From JAFASC01 sp034669505 (GTDB taxonomy: Bacteria; Pseudomonadota; Alphaproteobacteria; Rhizobiales; Beijerinckiaceae), in the NCBI GenBank assembly GCA_034669505.1, contig JAXDNJ010000040.1, positions 16,788-80,787 of the forward strand: a DNA stretch of 64,000 bases. Reading direction: 5' to 3'. Positions 61,151 through 64,000 of this stretch are shown in pieces. Below the pieces are notes generated by a model, which was not told the origin of the DNA, made no database searches, and saw nothing but the letters and a program-made list of their open reading frames with translations. A program made the position numbers and the translations under genes. Numbering within the stretch: the first letter of the stretch is position 1; the number at the start of each line of letters is the position of its first letter.

Positions 61151-63457
61151 CTAATGGAGCGTTGTGGCCGCCGCGATCGCTGCGCGCACACGCGCCGGCG
61201 TCGCCGGCATGTCGATGTGCTCCATGCCGTAGGTTCGGCGCAGCGCGTCGACGACGGCGTTCATGACAGCCGGCGCGGCGCCGATCGAGCCGGCCTCGCC
61301 CGCGCCCTTGAGGCCGAGCGGGTTTGTCGTCGAGGGCACGTTGCGCGTCTCAAAGGAAAAGTTCGGGCAATCCGCGGCCCGCGGAATCGCATAATCCATG
61401 AAGGTCGCGGTGATGAGCTGGCCTTCGGGCGAGAACATCGTGCGCTCGTGCAGCGCTTGGCCGATCCCCTGCGTCACGCCGCCATGCACCTGACCGGCGA
61501 GGAGCATCGGATTCAGCGTCACCCCGAAATCGTCGCAGACGGTGTAGCGCACGACATCGATGTGGCCGCTGTCGGGATCGATCTCGACCTCGCAGACATG
61601 CGTGCCGTTCGGATAAGTCGCATCCGGCGGCACGAAATCGGCGCCGCCCTTGAGGCGCTCCGGCGTGGCGGACGGCGAGCGCGCGAGCTCTTCGTAAGAG
61701 ATCGCGCGGTCGGTGCCGGCGACGCGGATCGCCCCCTCGGCGATTTCAAGATCGGCCGCGGCAGCTTCGAGCTTGTCGCTCGCGAGCTGCTTTAGTTGCT
61801 CGACGAGCTTCTCCGATGCGCGCGACACCATCACCGCGCCGACGGGAATCGAGCGCGAGCCGCCGGTGCCGCCGCCGGTCGGTAGCACTGCGGTGTCGCC
61901 CTGCACCACCTTGACGCGCTCGGGCGCGACATCGAGATGCTGTGCGACCATTTGCGCATAGGCGGTCGCGTGCCCCTGCCCGTTCGACTGCGTGCCGACG
62001 AGGACGGTGAACGTGCCGTCTTGTTCGAGGCTGACAAAGCCCTTCTCGCCCTCGCCCCAGGCGGTGCATTCGATGTAGCTGGCAAAGCCGATGCCGCGAA
62101 CTTTGCCCACCGCGCGCGACATCGCCTCGCGTCCGGCGAAATCGCGATAGCCGGAAGAGAGCAACGCCTTGCGCATCGCGGCTTCGAATTCGCCGACATC
62201 GTAAGTGCGGTCGGTCACTGTCTTGTACGGCATTTGCGCGGGCTTGACGAAATTACGTGCGCGCATCTCTTCGCGCGGCATGTTGAGCGCACGCGCGCAC
62301 TGATCGACGAGGCGCTCCAAGATATACGCCGCTTCCGGCCGCCCGGCGCCACGATACGCGTCGACGGGAATCGTGTGCGTGTAGATCGCGCGCACGCGCG
62401 CATGCACCGCTTGTATGTCGTAGGGCCCTGTCGCCATCGTCGCGGCAAGCCACGGAATGTACGGCCCGAACTGCGAGAGGTACGAGCCGAGATTGGCACG
62501 GATATCGACGCGCAGTGCGAGGAACCTGCCCGACCCGTCGAGCGCCATCTCGGCATGGGTGAGATTGTCGCGCCCATGCGCGTCGCCCAAGAAATGCTCG
62601 CTGCGATCGGCGACCCAGCGCGCGGGTTTGCCGGTGCGCTTCGCCGCTTCGAGCAGCAGCGGATATTCGCGATAGATGAAAGCCTTGGTGCCGAAGCCGC
62701 CGCCAACATCCGGCGTGACCACGCGAATCTTGTCCGTGCCGATCTTCATGATGCCGGTGAGCGCCGCCTGCAGGCCGTGCACGCCCTGGCTCGATGTCGT
62801 GAGCGTATACGCGCCGCTTGCCGCATCGTATTCGCCGATCGCGGCGCGCGGCTCCATGAAATTGGCGACGAGCCGGTTGTTGACGACATCGAGGCTCACG
62901 ACATGCGCGGCTTTGTCGAAGGCGGCTGCAACCGCGTCCGCAGAACCGATCGCATTGTCGTAGGCGATATTGCTGGAAAGCTCGGGCCAGACCAGCGCCG
63001 CATCCTTGTCGAGTGCGCGACCGAGATCGGCGATCGCCGGCTGCTCTTTGTACGCGACTTCGATCGCCTCCAGCGCTTCGCGCGCCTGATCTTCGCTGTC
63101 CGCAATGACCATCGCCACCGCATCGCCGACATGGCGCACGCGTTCCTTCGCCAGCACGGGATAATCCGGCAGAGGCATCTGGTTGCCGTCGGCATTCGGC
63201 ATCGGCGCAAGGCACGGCACCCCCCCGAGATGCGCGACGTCGGCCGCAATCAGCACCAGCCGCACGCCCGCCATCGCGCGCACCTCGGCGAGATCGCCGA
63301 TCGTGAACCGCGCATGCGCATGCGGTGAGCGCAGGAAGACGGCCGCGAGCGCGCCCTCCTTCATCACGTCGGCGGTGTACATGCCGGCGCCGGAAACAAA
63401 GCGCGCGTCCTCGACCCGGCGCACCGGCTGTCCCATCCCGAATTTTGTCGGCTTCAT
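61151..63457 (-). CDS. CoxL-like (form II) molybdenum hydroxylase large subunit
   Basis: A 768-residue molybdopterin-binding subunit, intact from FGMGQPVRRVEDARFVSGAG to the C-terminus (GLKGAGEAGSIGAAPAVMNA). The active-site loop reads AYRGAGR, the form-II type; CO-oxidising form I has a different sequence with Cys. So the substrate is probably not CO but an aldehyde or aromatic compound. ATG 63457 with AGGA upstream is used; the longer frame is unlikely. No small or medium subunit gene is adjacent on this strand within the window. Confidence 0.88.
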   Translation of the reverse strand: MKPTKFGMGQPVRRVEDARFVSGAGMYTADVMKEGALAAVFLRSPHAHARFTIGDLAEVRAMAGVRLVLIAADVAHLGGVPCLAPMPNADGNQMPLPDYPVLAKERVRHVGDAVAMVIADSEDQAREALEAIEVAYKEQPAIADLGRALDKDAALVWPELSSNIAYDNAIGSADAVAAAFDKAAHVVSLDVVNNRLVANFMEPRAAIGEYDAASGAYTLTTSSQGVHGLQAALTGIMKIGTDKIRVVTPDVGGGFGTKAFIYREYPLLLEAAKRTGKPARWVADRSEHFLGDAHGRDNLTHAEMALDGSGRFLALRVDIRANLGSYLSQFGPYIPWLAATMATGPYDIQAVHARVRAIYTHTIPVDAYRGAGRPEAAYILERLVDQCARALNMPREEMRARNFVKPAQMPYKTVTDRTYDVGEFEAAMRKALLSSGYRDFAGREAMSRAVGKVRGIGFASYIECTAWGEGEKGFVSLEQDGTFTVLVGTQSNGQGHATAYAQMVAQHLDVAPERVKVVQGDTAVLPTGGGTGGSRSIPVGAVMVSRASEKLVEQLKQLASDKLEAAAADLEIAEGAIRVAGTDRAISYEELARSPSATPERLKGGADFVPPDATYPNGTHVCEVEIDPDSGHIDVVRYTVCDDFGVTLNPMLLAGQVHGGVTQGIGQALHERTMFSPEGQLITATFMDYAIPRAADCPNFSFETRNVPSTTNPLGLKGAGEAGSIGAAPAVMNAVVDALRRTYGMEHIDMPATPARVRAAIAAATTLH

Positions 63458-63556
63458 GCACGCGTCCTGTTGGCGGGGAGAGCCGGCAGAATGCGCAAAT
63501 CGCCGCCGCAAGCAACCACGCTGGCGCACCCGCGACCCAATCCCCATATCGCCGCC

Positions 63557-64000
63557 ATGCTTGATTCCGCTCGCTTCACCCTCGACGAGGATCGCGGGCT
63601 CGCCGGCGACACGTACGCCCCCGCCTACGCGCCGCGTTCCGCCGAGCCTTTTGCCGACCCCGCCCTCCTCGATACCTATTCCGCGACCGTGGCCGACGTC
63701 GTCGACGCCGTCTCGCCCGCCGTCGTGCGCATCGACATGAGCCGCGAGAGCGGCGCGCCGGCCGGCGCCGGATCCGGCGTCATCGTCTCGCCCGACGGGC
63801 TAATCCTCACCACCGCGCACGTCGTCCAGGCCGGCCGCCATGCGGATGTCACCACGCTGGAAGGCCGCCGTCTCGCAGCCGCCATTCTCGGCCGCGACCC
63901 CGACACCGACCTCGCGCTTTTGCGCGTGCATGACAGCGCGACGCTGCCGCATGCGCGCCTCGGCAATTCGAAGCAACTGAAGCGCGGCCAGATCGCCATC
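63557..64000 (+). CDS. HtrA-like serine protease, N-terminal part
   Basis: The frame from ATG 63557 is open to the right edge (148 codons). It shows a trypsin-like protease core of the S1C type: VSPAVVRIDM, GAGSGVIVSPDGLILTTAHV with the catalytic His, then GRDPDTDLALLRV with the catalytic Asp. The Ser motif and any PDZ domain lie outside the window. No signal peptide is seen in the first 40 residues, which is unusual for HtrA. Confidence 0.85.
   Translation, partial: MLDSARFTLDEDRGLAGDTYAPAYAPRSAEPFADPALLDTYSATVADVVDAVSPAVVRIDMSRESGAPAGAGSGVIVSPDGLILTTAHVVQAGRHADVTTLEGRRLAAAILGRDPDTDLALLRVHDSATLPHARLGNSKQLKRGQIAI

Noticed and set aside
61937..63328. Long open frame antisense to the CoxL-like gene (463 codons)
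   Set aside because: It is Arg/His-rich shadow coding caused by high GC at third positions of the real gene; no domain or ribosome site.
1..64000. CRISPR arrays, rRNA genes, insertion sequences
   Set aside because: No regularly spaced repeats, rRNA-like segments or transposase motifs (DDE or tyrosine recombinase) were seen on either strand.

Overview
The window is GC-rich, densely coded DNA that fits the Alphaproteobacteria, order Hyphomicrobiales (Rhizobiales). This rests on gene content, not on a database search: an NdvA-type glucan exporter, glcDE, an OpgG/OpgD family protein, a lutABC operon, a DUF1488 gene, an SFPASDPPS-type small protein, a coxL-like gene of the AYRGAGR type, IorAB-type oxidoreductases and the ATP-grasp/alpha-E/transglutaminase cluster. 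Three tRNA genes are present, tRNA-Leu(CAA), tRNA-Ser(CGA) and tRNA-Ser(GGA). I saw no rRNA, CRISPR array or intact transposase.

Layout. 1-4.3 kb: end of the glucan exporter, small PilZ/membrane/secreted genes, a secreted Cys-rich protein, rlmN. 4.4-6.9 kb: an accessory pair, a calcineurin-like phosphoesterase and a trypsin-like protease without signal peptide. 7.1-9.6 kb: an RsbQ-like hydrolase overlapping a PAS hybrid histidine kinase. 9.6-13.7 kb: membrane protein, three small genes, dsbB, a YqaA/DedA-type protein, a frameshifted SRPBCC gene, ogt, tRNA-Leu. 14-15.2 kb: a signal-less subtilisin-like protease standing where glcF might be expected beside glcE. 15.3-23.2 kb: glcED, opgG-like gene, and lutA-lutB-[DUF29]-lutC. 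23.3-29.7 kb: L,D-transpeptidase, ThiE-like, Sel1, inositol-phosphatase and MotA/MotB-like genes. 29.8-35.6 kb: an accessory block next to tRNA-Ser(CGA) that holds a P47/TULIP-like protein and a large protein with a Vps62 domain. 36-40.6 kb: an acyl-activation cluster (acyl-CoA synthetase, acyl carrier protein, second AMP-ligase, ketoreductase). 40.6-49.1 kb: ychF, tRNA-Ser(GGA) and the transglutaminase/ATP-grasp/alpha-E cluster. 49.5-55.8 kb: iorAB-like genes, a flavocytochrome c pair and soxXYZA without soxB. 55.9-61 kb: an RsmJ-like gene, then decayed DNA with an FAD subunit, a broken molybdenum hydroxylase gene and a broken membrane protein gene. 61.1-64 kb: a CoxL form-II-like protein and the start of an HtrA-like protease.

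How the parts work together. glcDE and lutABC suggest use of glycolate and lactate. fccAB plus soxXYZA suggest handling of reduced sulfur, with SoxB (and SoxCD) missing locally. The NdvA-like exporter and the OpgG-like protein point to periplasmic glucans. Several molybdenum hydroxylases, intact and broken, lie between 49 and 63 kb. The most unusual content is the TULIP/Vps62 block by tRNA-Ser, the phosphoesterase-protease pair, the DUF29 gene spliced into the lut operon, and the acyl cluster. Functions are inferred from motifs seen by eye; no similarity search was run.
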